From contig WNNJ02001091.1 of NCBI GenBank assembly GCA_012934845.2, positions 1 through 64,000 of the forward strand: 64,000 bases of DNA, read 5' to 3'. This DNA is from Pomphorhynchus laevis. Its lineage: Eukaryota; Acanthocephala; Palaeacanthocephala; Echinorhynchida; Pomphorhynchidae. The position numbers were made by a program, and so were the translations under genes. This document shows, one piece after another, positions 52,337-62,818 of the stretch (position 1 is its first letter; every line of letters starts with the position of its first letter). The notes under the pieces were generated by a model that saw nothing but the letters and a program-made list of their open reading frames with translations, searched no databases and was not told the origin of the DNA.

Positions 52337-53600
52337 TTTCTTATCCGACATATTAGATTATGATTTTCATGAATGTTATATACGCTTCTAGTATGTTTAT
52401 ATCCAAAAATTATTTTTCTTATAATAAAATAACAACGATATTATATTCCATTTTGTGATTTAAATCATAGAATGCTTTGGTATAGAATGCTTTGTGTCTC
52501 ATATTTTTAAAACTATTATCCCAAAAATCATTTATAAATGGAGCTGCTAGGTTCCTATCTATTAAGTATTAAACTAGCACCTATTGTCAATTAGCCTCTT
52601 CGTGGAGCGGTCGAGGCAACGTATGTTCGATATTCGTCGATCAATGGCTAAATAATTGGCCGGCTCGCATTAGCCGTAGGGATTGTCTTTATAATTAATT
52701 GCTTATTTTTTCTTTCTGAGCCAAAGTACTATTGTTATCACTATTTTACTTTCGTAACAAACCTTTTTAATCCATTTAAGCGATTTGAATCTAATAAATG
52801 TTATAGTGCACTATTTTTGCGAACAATTTACCAATATCCTAAACAATTATCTGAAATTATGCTTTATCACATTCATACATTTGAAAACGTCAAAATACAA
52901 TTTTTAAAAGCTACTATTCCAAAAATCATTTATTAATGAAATTTAATTTTTGAAATGTACTGATTTTATTCTAATAATTCTAATATTTTTATTTTTTATA
53001 TAATTGGTTTTCTACTAACAACAACATCAGAAAACGTTAAACTACATTCCTATTCTAATTTAATTTACCACTGAACATTTTGAATAATAAAAAATATTTT
53101 ACAACGCAAATGGAAAAAGATATATTTTCGATTACAGATTCGCTCGTTATAAATTATAAAGAAATAAATTATAACGTCATAAATTATATCTAGTTATAAT
53201 TTATGATAGATTATAAATTATATTATATTAAATTATAATTAAATGAGATTATAATTTTAAACAATTATCTAATAGTTTGTATTTATAACGATAATTTAAA
53301 ATTACGATCGCTCATTCTGATTTTGTATTTCCCGTATCTAATAAAAAGATTGACTATCAATATAATTATTACAAACAACACACGTATCATCTTCATATTA
53401 AAGCCACATGGTAATTCCATTTATGCTATCAATATTATTTAACGCAATTACTCATTTATAATTTACTTAGAAAGTTTCTAAAGTTTTTTACATTGTGAAA
53501 CCATCATTTTGTTTATATGAACAAAATGGATGCCCTTATGAAAAATTACCCAGAAAACTTTTTTCATCGGAAATAATACCGATCTATTATTTATATATTA
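52337..53600. other. AT-rich DNA, nothing recognised
   Basis: No credible ORFs. Contains TATAATTTAT-type A/T runs at 53,150-53,260. Confidence 0.5.
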
Positions 53601-53615
53601 TAATAATATATCTTC

Positions 53616-53735
53616 ATTGGTCGGCTTGATATTATCCTCGTGTGGTTGTTTAAATCCTATCAGCATCAAGTACTCTGCAATTAGCGTGGGTGAACCTCAT
53701 CAGCAGTGAGTCCACGCCTACATTTCGTGTTTCGG
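53616..53735. repeat. Left member of a ~115-bp diverged direct repeat
   Basis: TCATTGGTCGGCTTGATATT begins a stretch, ending GAGTCCACGCCTACATTTCG, that recurs diverged at 55,178-55,292 in the same orientation. The pair brackets the Penelope-like RT. Confidence 0.65.
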
Positions 53736-54039
53736 TCATGTTACTGCTTCTGCTGAACTCCTTGTCGCCGAAATGCTGGTTTATATTTGGCTTATATACC
53801 AATTAAATCAGCTAACTGAGTCTACGTATTAAATATAATTATAAAATAAACAAAACATAATAATGCTAAATCAAAATTTAATAATTAAATAATAAAATTA
53901 ATAATTGTTTTTAGATTTTCTATAATTTAAATCAAGTTAAAAAATAAAAATAAAAAATGAAATTTAAAATAAACGTCATTTTTATGAATTGACTAATAAA
54001 TAACAGACGTTGGATCAGAATAAGAATTAGAAGTCATCA

Positions 54040-55013
54040 GTAGGAACTGCTATGCTATTAGGTTTCGGCCCCTAACTCCTCTACCCAACATAGCAGCGGG
54101 GCCAAATACATGCTAATGATGTATTTCCTCTGAAATAACTATCTAGTATCTTATTCTAATGCAAAGTATATTATTTATTATCCATCCATAAAAATTTGCC
54201 ACTTAAGAGTTTAAATTTATTCTTTATATTATTGTGTTGATTTATATATTTTACTATTTTCTGCTTGATGTTATTTTTATAGTAACCTAGTTTAAAATAT
54301 GTATCTATTAAATTATTTAAATGATTTTGAAGAAAGCCAATATCATTACATATTGTTGCAATTCTTAAAATTTCATTATTTAATGTATTATATTTTATAT
54401 TATATGGTATGCATGAATGCTCATGCAAAAATATGTTTCTTGTAAATTTAAATATGTCATCTTTACGATATAAATTAATAGTAGTTTTAGTTAATGTTAA
54501 TTTAATGTTCATATCTAGATATACACCTTCTTTATCATTAATATTGGTTTTGTTAAGAATAAGGCTTTCTGGATAAATGTGCTCACTAATTGAATAAAAA
54601 TTATTAGAATTAAATACACATATATCATCAATGTATCGAAACATATATTTCATATATTTATATTGTTTAGATTTAGTTTTTACACAGTTATGAACAAATT
54701 CATATTCTATAAAGCTTAAAAACAAGTCAGCTATAATTGGGCTACTATTACCACCCATTGGAACACCTTTTACTTGTCTAAATATAGATGTCCCTACTTT
54801 TAAATAATTTTGATTTATCAAAATATTTAAGGATTCTATTAATTCAATTTTATCCATATATTTATATTTATTTGATGGTTTAATTTTTGTTAGATAGGCG
54901 TTATAATTATTATAACATATATATGTATATCTTTTTCCGAATATAAGGTTAATTAATTTTACTAACGCTTCTTTAATATCTACTAAATCTAGATTTGTAT
55001 AAAGCGTACTAAA
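54040..55013 (-). mobile_element. Penelope-like retroelement, 5'-truncated
   Basis: RT coding region (next entry) followed on the minus strand by a 3' UTR with a hairpin (54,047-54,096, stem CTGCTATG/CATAGCAG). A second diverged copy with the same 3' hairpin lies at 62,819-63,700. No endonuclease domain (GIY-YIG) was seen after the RT. Confidence 0.7.
54171..55013 (-). CDS. Penelope-like reverse transcriptase, N-terminally truncated
   Basis: Open for about 280 codons from FSTLYTNLDLVDIKEALVKL (55,013) to DNK and a stop. RT motifs: STLYTNL (as in DFSTLYT), RQVKGVPMGGNSSPIIADLF, and the catalytic RYIDDI (MFRYIDDICVFNSN), followed by LNKTNINDKEGVYLDMNIKL, which recalls the LPFLD segment region of Penelope-like RTs. 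The thumb ends in basic residues (KQKIVKYINQHNNIKNKFK). The N-terminal part is cut at 55,013. It resembles a family common in cnidarians and fish; assignment to Penelope-like elements is from RT motifs only. No stop before the natural end. Confidence 0.75.
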   Translation of the reverse strand, partial: FSTLYTNLDLVDIKEALVKLINLIFGKRYTYICYNNYNAYLTKIKPSNKYKYMDKIELIESLNILINQNYLKVGTSIFRQVKGVPMGGNSSPIIADLFLSFIEYEFVHNCVKTKSKQYKYMKYMFRYIDDICVFNSNNFYSISEHIYPESLILNKTNINDKEGVYLDMNIKLTLTKTTINLYRKDDIFKFTRNIFLHEHSCIPYNIKYNTLNNEILRIATICNDIGFLQNHLNNLIDTYFKLGYYKNNIKQKIVKYINQHNNIKNKFKLLSGKFLWMDNK

Positions 55014-55177
55014 TTACACAATTAATGTGTTCTATATTTGGTGTGGGCGGTAACTAATATTCGCAATTCGAATCTACCACACACCGATTTTTTATTCCGT
55101 TCTTATACGAAATGTTCACTGGACAGTAAACCGTAAGCTGTCTTTTTACTATTGTGAATATTGCTTACACGAGCCGT

Positions 55178-55314
55178 ATTACATCATTGGTCGGTTTCAT
55201 GTTTTCCTCGTATGGTTCTTTCAATCCAATCAGCATCACTGAACACTACAATCAGTGTGGGTGTACCTTATCAGCAGTGAGGCCACGCCTACGAAATGTA
55301 GGCGTGGGCTCACT
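55178..55314. repeat. Right member of the direct repeat, with an inverted repeat at its end
   Basis: Resembles 53,616-53,735. At its end, 55,276-55,292 and 55,298-55,314 form a 17-bp inverted repeat with one mismatch (AGTGAGGCCACGCCTAC against its complement), with loop GAAAT. Confidence 0.65.
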
Positions 55315-55573
55315 GCCTACATTATATATTATAATACATATAATATATTGTATGATCAAAAATAGTATAATTTAATAATCATGTAAAAATACTACCAAGT
55401 CATTTTTATTAATTTCGTTCTAAATTCCTCCTTGTGCAAACCCGACTTTAAGAGTTGGTTAAAGTTTAAGCTTATGTATTTAAAAAGGATTATTTATATA
55501 GCTCTTTGAATAACGTTTTTCTTTCTCAGTAATAATTTTAGGTTATAAAATTTAACTTTTGATGTAAAGTTAT
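55315..55573. other. AT-rich DNA, nothing recognised
   Basis: A short stretch between the direct repeat and the foldback. Confidence 0.45.
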
Positions 55574-55811
55574 TTTTTAAAATTAATGCGAACTCAATTA
55601 ATGCGAATTCAAAAGTGATTCGAGCAAAATAGAAAACAGGTTGTTTCTTAATAGATCGAGTAGATAATAAAACGAATAAAAAACGTCTTAAATTTTGGGA
55701 GTTAAATTTAATACGTTATTTATTCGTTTTATTATCTACTCGATCTATTAAGAAACCTGTTTTCTATTTTGTCCGAATCACTTTTGAATTCGCATTAATT
55801 TTAAAAAATAA
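55574..55811. repeat. Foldback element with ~105-115-bp arms
   Basis: Left arm 55,574-55,686 and right arm 55,712-55,811 are inverted copies with few differences, around a ~25-bp spacer. Example: AATGCGAATTCAAAAGTGAT at the left against ATCACTTTTGAATTCGCATT at the right. The left arm carries an extra 15-bp duplication (AACTCAATTAATGCG). No ORF. MITE-like or a palindromic retroelement end. Confidence 0.8.
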
Positions 55812-56209
55812 TGTTTTGCTTGTGTGAATTATACAAAAGCATAAACGTTTTGCAATGTATAAATTAAATAAATATTTAATTCTGAAAATTATTACAAACA
55901 TTTCATAAAATGTTTGTAATAATTATGTATTGAATAATAATTATAAAAAAAATTTACACCTAAAATTTTAAAATTAAAATACACTATAAAAACATAATAT
56001 TAATATCATTAATATTATATAGATCGTTTTTGATAGTTATTAATATTTTTATTGTTTAATAAGAATATAAAAAAATCTTTAAAACAAATTTAAAGATTGG
56101 TTTTAAAAACTTACCTTTTGGGAGAATTTTGATTCGCTAAAGTTCTTGATGCCCACGTCAAACTCGTAGTGTAACGATGTTTTCTTCATAAGCTCTCAAA
56201 AAATCGCCA
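55812..56209. other. AT-rich DNA, nothing recognised
   Basis: Contains a TTTATAATTATTACAAACATTT-type short palindrome near 55,890-55,925 and no credible ORF. Confidence 0.45.
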
Positions 56210-56337
56210 TTATTAAATAAATGATTCTTTTAACATACAAAAAATTAAAAAGAAAATAACAGGGATCACAAAAATTTAAGTCATCTTCGTACATCATAAC
56301 TTCCTCTTCTTGAAGTCTTCTCCCATTTCTTATGGCC

Positions 56338-58790
56338 TCAGATCCAGGGGGATCTGAGCCCCACCCAACCGATCCAACACGCCGCTTTTCGAGTGAACCA
56401 CCCGTAGTCTTTCACCCCCGAAGAATCCAATCGGCGCGGACTATGCTGGGTAAACGAGAGACAAGGAGCTCGTTCTTTTCGAGAGGACCTCCTCTTTAAA
56501 CGAGAGGAGGTCCTCTCGAAAAGAAGACTAATCCCGAGATAGCCCAAGTGCCTCAAAGGCGCACCTGGGTTTTCCCATTCAACGACAGATGCTGGGCCCG
56601 TGTCAGGGCCTATATAGCTATCTTCAGATACGTTTAAGTCTATCCAGGTCGGCTTTCGCCGACCAGTTCACCGAAACGGTGAACCCCAGGTATTTTACTC
56701 GATTTGTGAAGGTAGGGAGTAGTTCTGAGGCAAATATGGAGGAGAGCGCAGAGAGTGCTAGTCTCTTAAGTTTTTGCTTCGTCGCAGGGGAGCCATGAAA
56801 GACAACCACCTGCGATTTAGCTGAGTTTAGAATAAGATTAGACTTGGGTAACTGGTCTTTTAATCTTAAAAAGAAACGGCTGATTTCAGAGACTACGTTC
56901 TTACACATGCGTCCAGAGAACAGGGCTGTGGTGTCATCAGCGTACACCACTAGACGTTGATCACGTTTGAACATTTTGAACAGATTGATGGAAGCAGCAA
57001 CATATAAGATAGGAGAAAGGGGAACCTTGAGGCACACCCGTAATAGGGTAGAACTGACGCGCATCAGGGTCATCATCATAGTAAAATCGCTTGGTGTACA
57101 GCAGTATCTCCACCCTGTTAACAATTCTCGCAGGCAACCGGAGGGACCTGAGAGAAGAGATCCCAAAATGAATAGAGATTCGGTCAAATGCAGCAGAAAA
57201 ATCAAGGAAAACAGCCACAACTAGGCGATGGCTATTCTCCCGACAAAATTGCTCCACCTCACCTACTGCTGAATGAACCAAGCGACCTTTGATGAACCCA
57301 TGGAAACCAGGTGTGATTAGATTTCGCTTACATAGATAAATGCGGATTCTACGCACAAGCGCTTTTTCGTGGATCGAAACAAGGGAATTTTGAATCGAAA
57401 TGGGCCGCAGGTCTTTAGGACAAGAGACCGGATATTTCTTAGGTAAAAAATTCTTTTACTAACATTGATGCCGGCCAGATTGGATGGAGTGGCTAATAGC
57501 ATTGTGACGGCCACCTCCCTTCTTTGATCGGCTGTCAAAAGCTGACATACACGAGAAGAGAGTGGAGCGACGGAATTGGAGGTGCCCTGTAGAGGCCCCC
57601 AGGCGTTGAGAATATCTGGCACAGATAAGTCTCTACTCCTGAAGTCTCCCTAGAGCGGGAATGGTTGCGGTGATTGCGTGGCACCATAATTATGTAGGGC
57701 TAGTGACTCCTCCAAAACTTTGTCAAGGCCTATACTACCGATCCATCACACAGCCCTATCCCTACAGCAAACAAACTTCTCCTTTTTGAATATCTTCCAG
57801 AAGGAAGACTGAGAAGAGTTAAGACGAGCGATACTCGCCCTTTCCCTACTCAGCTAGAACCAGTATGTGGTGCGCCAGTATTCGTTCGAGAGAGTATGTT
57901 TAGCATAAGAAGAGAGAAGGGAGGTTAAATAGTTTAGTTAAGACCTTGAGTTTAATCGGAGTGGGACTGAAAATGCGACCTGTATAGGTTGTCGAAAGAA
58001 ACGCGGTAGCTTGCGAAGAGAGATAGGAGTTAAATTCGCTTAAACTCTCATTACCAATTCGGGGAAAGCTTTGGATGGCTGCCTGGAAGAAAGCCACTCT
58101 GATCGGATTAAAGTGGAATCTTCTACGAAGCAGCGTATCCTCCTCTATCCCCTAATGAATTAGATCATGAGAGGTGGACAGATGTTGACGCGATTGCTCC
58201 GTACAGAGAGGTTTAAACAACCACCTCTCATGTAGCAATAGTAAGTCGAGGAGTGAATTCGTTAATGTCCAATGAAAGGTTGGGGACAGTGGTTTATGAA
58301 TAAGATAACCGTTCCTGGCTCTGCGGAGTGCTGCATTAATCCAACGAACAGTTCTATCGTTGAAGTCACCTAGTACCATGTCATAGCCGCCGTCAATAAT
58401 CCCATCCAGAAGGTCACGGTTCTTGTGAATATCCCCTGGACGAATGTAAACGTTGACAAGACTGAGGGGTTTACCGTTCTTAACGAGTGACACTACTAGA
58501 CAAGACAGGGCTAAACAAGAGTAGTTTATCAAGAGGGAAGATCTTAAAGAACACTTAACTAAGGTCAAGAATCCTTGAGAAGAAGATGAGTGAGGCGGGA
58601 TTATGTATGGAGTAAAGTTGGAATATATGTGCTTAGGGATAAATTGAGTAATGTCCTGAGGGAGACGGATAGACCGCGTCTCCTTAAGGACTATAAGATC
58701 TGCGTCTCTTCCAGATAAAAGTCTAAGGGCAGAAGCATTTTCCGAATTCTACTGAAGAATATTCAGTGGAAAAGGCTCAGGCTTACTCAC
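56338..58790 (-). pseudogene. I/Jockey-like LINE ORF2 (APE and RT), multiple lesions
   Basis: Segments: APE relic with KPLSLVNVYIRPGDIHKNRD, VLGDFNDRTVRWINAALRRA (58,568-58,152), the linker (58,097-57,900), RT N-part (57,622-57,317; QLLTADQRREVAVTMLLATP), the palm with AVFLDFSAAFDRIS and GVPQGSP (57,356-56,961), then the shared 2-nt shift and PLSPILYVAASINLF, LVVYADDTTALFSGRMC, VKYLGFTVSVNWSAKADLDR (57,220-56,624). At least five breaks; also 56,480-56,525 is replaced by a palindrome. Confidence 0.82.
56475..56523. repeat. 21-bp perfect inverted repeat inside the LINE
   Basis: CTTTTCGAGAGGACCTCCTC plus T at 56,475-56,495 and its exact complement at 56,503-56,523, loop TTAAACG. The sister copy (about 47,880-47,925) has no such palindrome at this point. 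Confidence 0.85.
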
Positions 58791-58931
58791 CATTGTGTTA
58801 AATTAGTTGGCAGGGAGATGCCAACCTAGACAGAGCTAGGTGCAAGAGGGCTACCCCCCCCCCTTGCCACTAGCACCGTCCAGGGTCGGACCCCCAGGCG
58901 GTATCTTCATTTCCTGAGGAGGCCTTAGACT

Positions 58932-59986
58932 TCAACAATTTTCTGATCTTGAGAGGATCTTAGGCGTGCCCCCGAGTGAGGAGACGAGTGACATACAAAA
59001 AGCTTGTAGTTCACTAATAATCATTATCTTCTGGTTAGCCAGAAGATGTATAATGTCATTATTTGACATCCGATCTGGAGCGGCAGCGGCAGAGTACGAT
59101 TTCGTAATCGGCTTTGAAAATCTCTGTCTGTAGGCTTTAAACAGGGTGCATTTTTTCGACCAAGCGGGGTGCACTCTCCCACAGTTGACACAATAAGGTG
59201 TGGCAAGGCATTTGTCGTTGCTAGCCGGGTGCGGACAGTCACCCTTGCCACAAACATTACAAACAGAGAAATTAGAACAGGTGAAGGACCAGTGCCCCCA
59301 GCCGTGACATTTTTGGCAATGAGGGTAGGTGAGGGTGTCCTCACTAATTAGCAAGAATTTCAGATTGAATCCCAAAAAGGGATTAACTGTTGAAGCGGCA
59401 AGAATGTGCCCGTTGTCTAGATCCGTCTCAGCAAAGGCAATTGGGAGCGAGTCGCCGCCTTTACCCAGTACTTGTCTGATTGAAGAAAGTTTGAACTGTT
59501 TTTTAATTGATCAATATCATTGTCAGAATTGAACGAAGGAAAATTAGAAATTTTTAAAGTACATCTTAGCGGCAAATAGTTATAGTACCAATAGTAGATA
59601 GATTAGTGGAAAATAATTTTTATGTAATCCACGAGTATTTCACCATTAGCAAAGGAGACCCTGAGTGTACTCTCGAGGGTTTTAACAGAGTTAAATAAAA
59701 CTCTATTCCTAGTAATCATGGCGAAATCTCGAAGAAACGTGCCAAATAAGGCGTGTTTTTGAAAAGGTTTTGTTGCTTTTATTACACATAAATGTGCTAG
59801 TTTAGGAACAGGAGGGATGTAATCCTCCACACCATGTTTAGAGTAACAAAAATCACTAACCTTGCCATTTCCAGAATCTTTTTCAGAAGGAATACTTACT
59901 TCGCCTTGAGAAATAGTTGACTTTCCAGAAAAATCCGCTGTTGAATTGCAGCAATGGAAATCATTTGAATGCTCCGACGTGCACAT
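58932..59986 (-). pseudogene. I/Jockey-like LINE ORF1 with zinc knuckles, frameshifted
   Basis: MCTSEHSNDFHCC start at 59,986, then VPKLAHLCVIKATKPFQKHA and NRVLFNSVKTLESTLRVSFA (to 59,603). After frame breaks, 59,375-58,932 gives GFNLKFLLISEDTLTYPHCQ with knuckles CQKCHGWGHWSFTC, CNVCGKGDCPHPASNDKC and CVNCGRVHPAWSKKC, and a tail MSNNDIIHLLANQKIMIISE. At least two frameshifts. Gag-like RNA-binding protein. Confidence 0.82.
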
Positions 59987-59995
59987 TTTGCGTTG

Positions 59996-60354
59996 TATCC
60001 CTATTTTTGATTTTGATCGTTTGATTTCAATCTATTTAAAAGTTGCCGGTGTCACAATCAATATCAAGTAACGAGCAAATTGATTTAAATATACCTTTAA
60101 ATGATTAGAGAAGTGACAGTGAAGAGCAAATTGATTTAAATAATCAGAGAAAACGTTAGGTACATAACATAAATTTCTATTTACAACACGAAGCAAAATC
60201 TGAATCTGTCTAAACCGAATTAGGTAATCTCAAGAGAAATTTTAAAAAGACTAAAAATGTCATTTTTCCCAATGAAAACAGCGGTCCTCTTAGTTACAAA
60301 ATCGGATCATCATCCGACTAAATATTATTAAAAAAATATAAAAAAAAACAAAAA
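59996..60354. other. AT-rich DNA, nothing recognised
   Basis: A gap between the LINE 5' end and the RLE fragment. Confidence 0.45.
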
Positions 60355-60690
60355 TTACAAATAATAAATTGTGTCTAAGTCTTGTCTATCGCTCGTCCAC
60401 TCAACCGTGCCCAGAACGCAACTAGCACTACCGCGTTGGATGGCAACGCTCAGCCTCTGCAGCAAGAAATCCGTGGACCTCCGCTCTCCTGTCACTGCTG
60501 CTATCCGCCGACTTATTTCGTGCATTAGGCCTTCCACCTCTGGTCCCAACTCACTAAGCGTTTCCACGGCGACCGGCACAAAATTGTAGATCGGTGTCCG
60601 GCAGGCGTATTCGCTGCGTTTCTCGTCCTCTGCTTCACTCGCTAGCGCTTTCGGTGCGGTCACAGCTGTATTTAGATGACTCGGTGCCAA
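60355..60690 (-). pseudogene. RLE-type LINE C-terminal fragment, family 2
   Basis: Uninterrupted ~110 codons: APSHLNTAVTAPKALASEAE, FVPVAVETLSELGPEVEGLM, HEISRRIAAVTGERR, LLQRLSVAIQRGSASCVLGT. This is the end of the restriction-like endonuclease of the same family as the element at 34,839-37,840 (compare QRISIAIMRGNAKALLAS). The 5' truncation at 60,690 removed the RT and the catalytic PD-D region. GC-richer than its surroundings. Confidence 0.8.
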
Positions 60691-61040
60691 GGATTTTTTT
60701 AAATGCTATTAGATTTTTTTCATTGAGAAAAAGCCGGCGACTATATTCAAAAATTTATATTCATATTTATAGATGTTGAATAAAGCCTTAATTACGATTT
60801 AAAGATATTTATTTACATGTAGCAGGACTTCTAAACAATCATTCAGCCAACCAGGTTAGTAATTGCAACTTATCATTTCATACTCTGTAAATACATTCAA
60901 TTAAATGTAAAATCTGATAACGACACGTGTCACAGTTTTCCAGGAAACGTTTTCTTTGTTCATTTATTACGACTAATAGACGTCGTATTTACATTTTTGT
61001 CAGATTTACGTATTTAGAATCTTATTTGCAACTAATATTA
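60691..61040. other. AT-rich DNA, nothing recognised
   Basis: No recognisable ORF or repeat. Confidence 0.45.
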
Positions 61041-62100
61041 AAATATTATAATTTCGATAAGGATTTAAATGGGTCGAACGAATACAAACCAATAACAGCA
61101 ACTATAAAATTAAATAACATATAACATGATCTAAAAGATAATGATCTTGCTGATCTCAAAGCTAAATATGATCTTGAAAACTTACATTTCATAAAAATCA
61201 GAGATGAATCTACCGATGGATTTTAAATAACTGATTAAAAAACTGATTAAAGATGATATACTCTAACGTATCAACATCGCCAAAAGTGTTGGAAATTAGG
61301 CTTAAAATGTTCTAAAGTGCAACTTTGACCCATATGAAAGCACGGGAAACCCATTTTCGCACATAAATGTTTCTCCGCCACAATTGTAAAATAATGCATC
61401 CTTCATTTTCCACGAAACGCCAGCTATTCATACACTATACGGATTATATCTAAAAACTTCTATTCAAACTCTGCCGTTTCTGCTAATCCACAACCTGAGC
61501 ATACCAATGGCAGTAGTCTCATGCGTTATATTAGCTCACACTTAAATGAGAATTACAAGCTAACTCGACAGATTCAATTCAACACTATATGTTCGATGCA
61601 CCCTACATTCTCAAACAACATATCAACTAACATATATTTTAAGCCATCTAACTCCCCAAATAAAGATAATATAAATATTAAATGCACCGAAATAGACGTA
61701 ACTGTCAAAGGAGAGAGATATATTTTTCACGTCAGTTTCGCACCTAAGTAACACCAAGACAACATGAACTAGTAAACCTAAGGCACGAATGGTGAAGAAG
61801 AGTTTTGACCATATTACTCACAGACTTGCTGGGGCTTTTGTTTATCCTTATACTTAATCCTACGTAATAGTAGTTAGCCTTACCCCATTATTCTTGTCTT
61901 CAGTGCAATTCTGGAGGTGCTTGTACCCTTAGACTTTTGACGCTCAAAATGCAGATGCTATTGCCATTCAGGACTGTCAGGATATCACTTGATTTTTACC
62001 AAAGTACAATCACCGTCTATGCTCGGTACATTATCCCCTTTTAAATTTCGTTTCATCTCAAGATCTTAAGATCGTATTTGAATGCGTTTTTGACCTAATC
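61041..62100 (+). pseudogene. Degenerate I/Jockey-like LINE 5' part
   Basis: NEYKPITATIKLNNI (61,076-61,124) matches the KPIQATIKITNF segment of ORF1; 61,900-62,090 reads VQFWRCLYP, QNADAIAIQDCQDIT, LPKYNHRLCSVHYP, SSQDLKIVFEC, matching the APE start of ORF2. The middle (a 76-codon frame, 61,521-61,751) is unidentified. Many stops; old, no RT part. Confidence 0.6.
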
Positions 62101-62150
62101 TCCTGTTGGGACTCCTGATTCAACTAAATAAATTAAGCGGTACTCATTTA

Positions 62151-62189
62151 TTTATAAAAGGCAAATTTATAAAATTTGCCTTTTATAAA
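62151..62189. repeat. 16-bp perfect inverted repeat
   Basis: TTTATAAAAGGCAAAT at 62,151-62,166 and its complement at 62,174-62,189, loop TTATAAA. Confidence 0.8.
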
Positions 62190-62800
62190 AGGCATATTAA
62201 GTTTTTTTTTATTGTTTTATAAAAGGCTTATTAGAATCATAAAATATGTTTTTTTTATCACTATGCAAATCACAATGTATTAATGATAATCCAACAAAAA
62301 ACTCTTAACTAAAATTTTAATAATCCTTGTTTCCAATTGGTAAAATAATTTGTTTGAGCAAACGTGTTTCGCACGACGGAAGTCAAAGGTTAGAGCTTAT
62401 AGTAGCAATTTTCAGATACAATTAGAAGAAATTAGATTTTTATTATAAATAAACTAATATCATAAATAAATTAATAATAATATAATAAATAATATTATAT
62501 ATTATATATAATATTATATAATATTTTATATATTATATATAATAAAATAATAAATATTATATTATATATAATATAATATTATAAATAATAATTTATTATA
62601 TATAATAAATAATAATATAATACAAATAAATTTTTGTTATACAATTAGAGAAATGTGTATTTTGTACTATATATAAATTAAAAAATAAATATTTATATCT
62701 TAAAAATTAATATAATTTAAATTTGCACAAAGTAAAAATTTTAAAAACATCAGATTTTGTGAATCGATTAACACAATATACCATGCATCAAAAGAAGATT
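62190..62800. other. Extreme AT-rich stretch
   Basis: Dense TATATAATATTATA self-complementary runs at 62,440-62,640; no credible ORF. Confidence 0.6.
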
Positions 62801-62818
62801 ACAAGCGATCTGGAAGAA

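Larger units (their letters stand above)
56215..59995 (-). mobile_element. I/Jockey-like LINE, nearly full-length, broken (second copy)
   Basis: Same family and layout as the element at 47,588-51,480, with more lesions. 3' end near 56,215 in TTTAATAATGG. ORF2 is recognisable over about 56,338-58,790 and ORF1 over 58,932-59,986. It shares the 2-nt RT deletion. Confidence 0.85.

Noticed and set aside
55030-55085. Possible tRNA-like TTCGAATC segment
   Set aside because: Only a TTCGAAT box was seen; no matching acceptor, D-arm or anticodon stem could be assembled around it.
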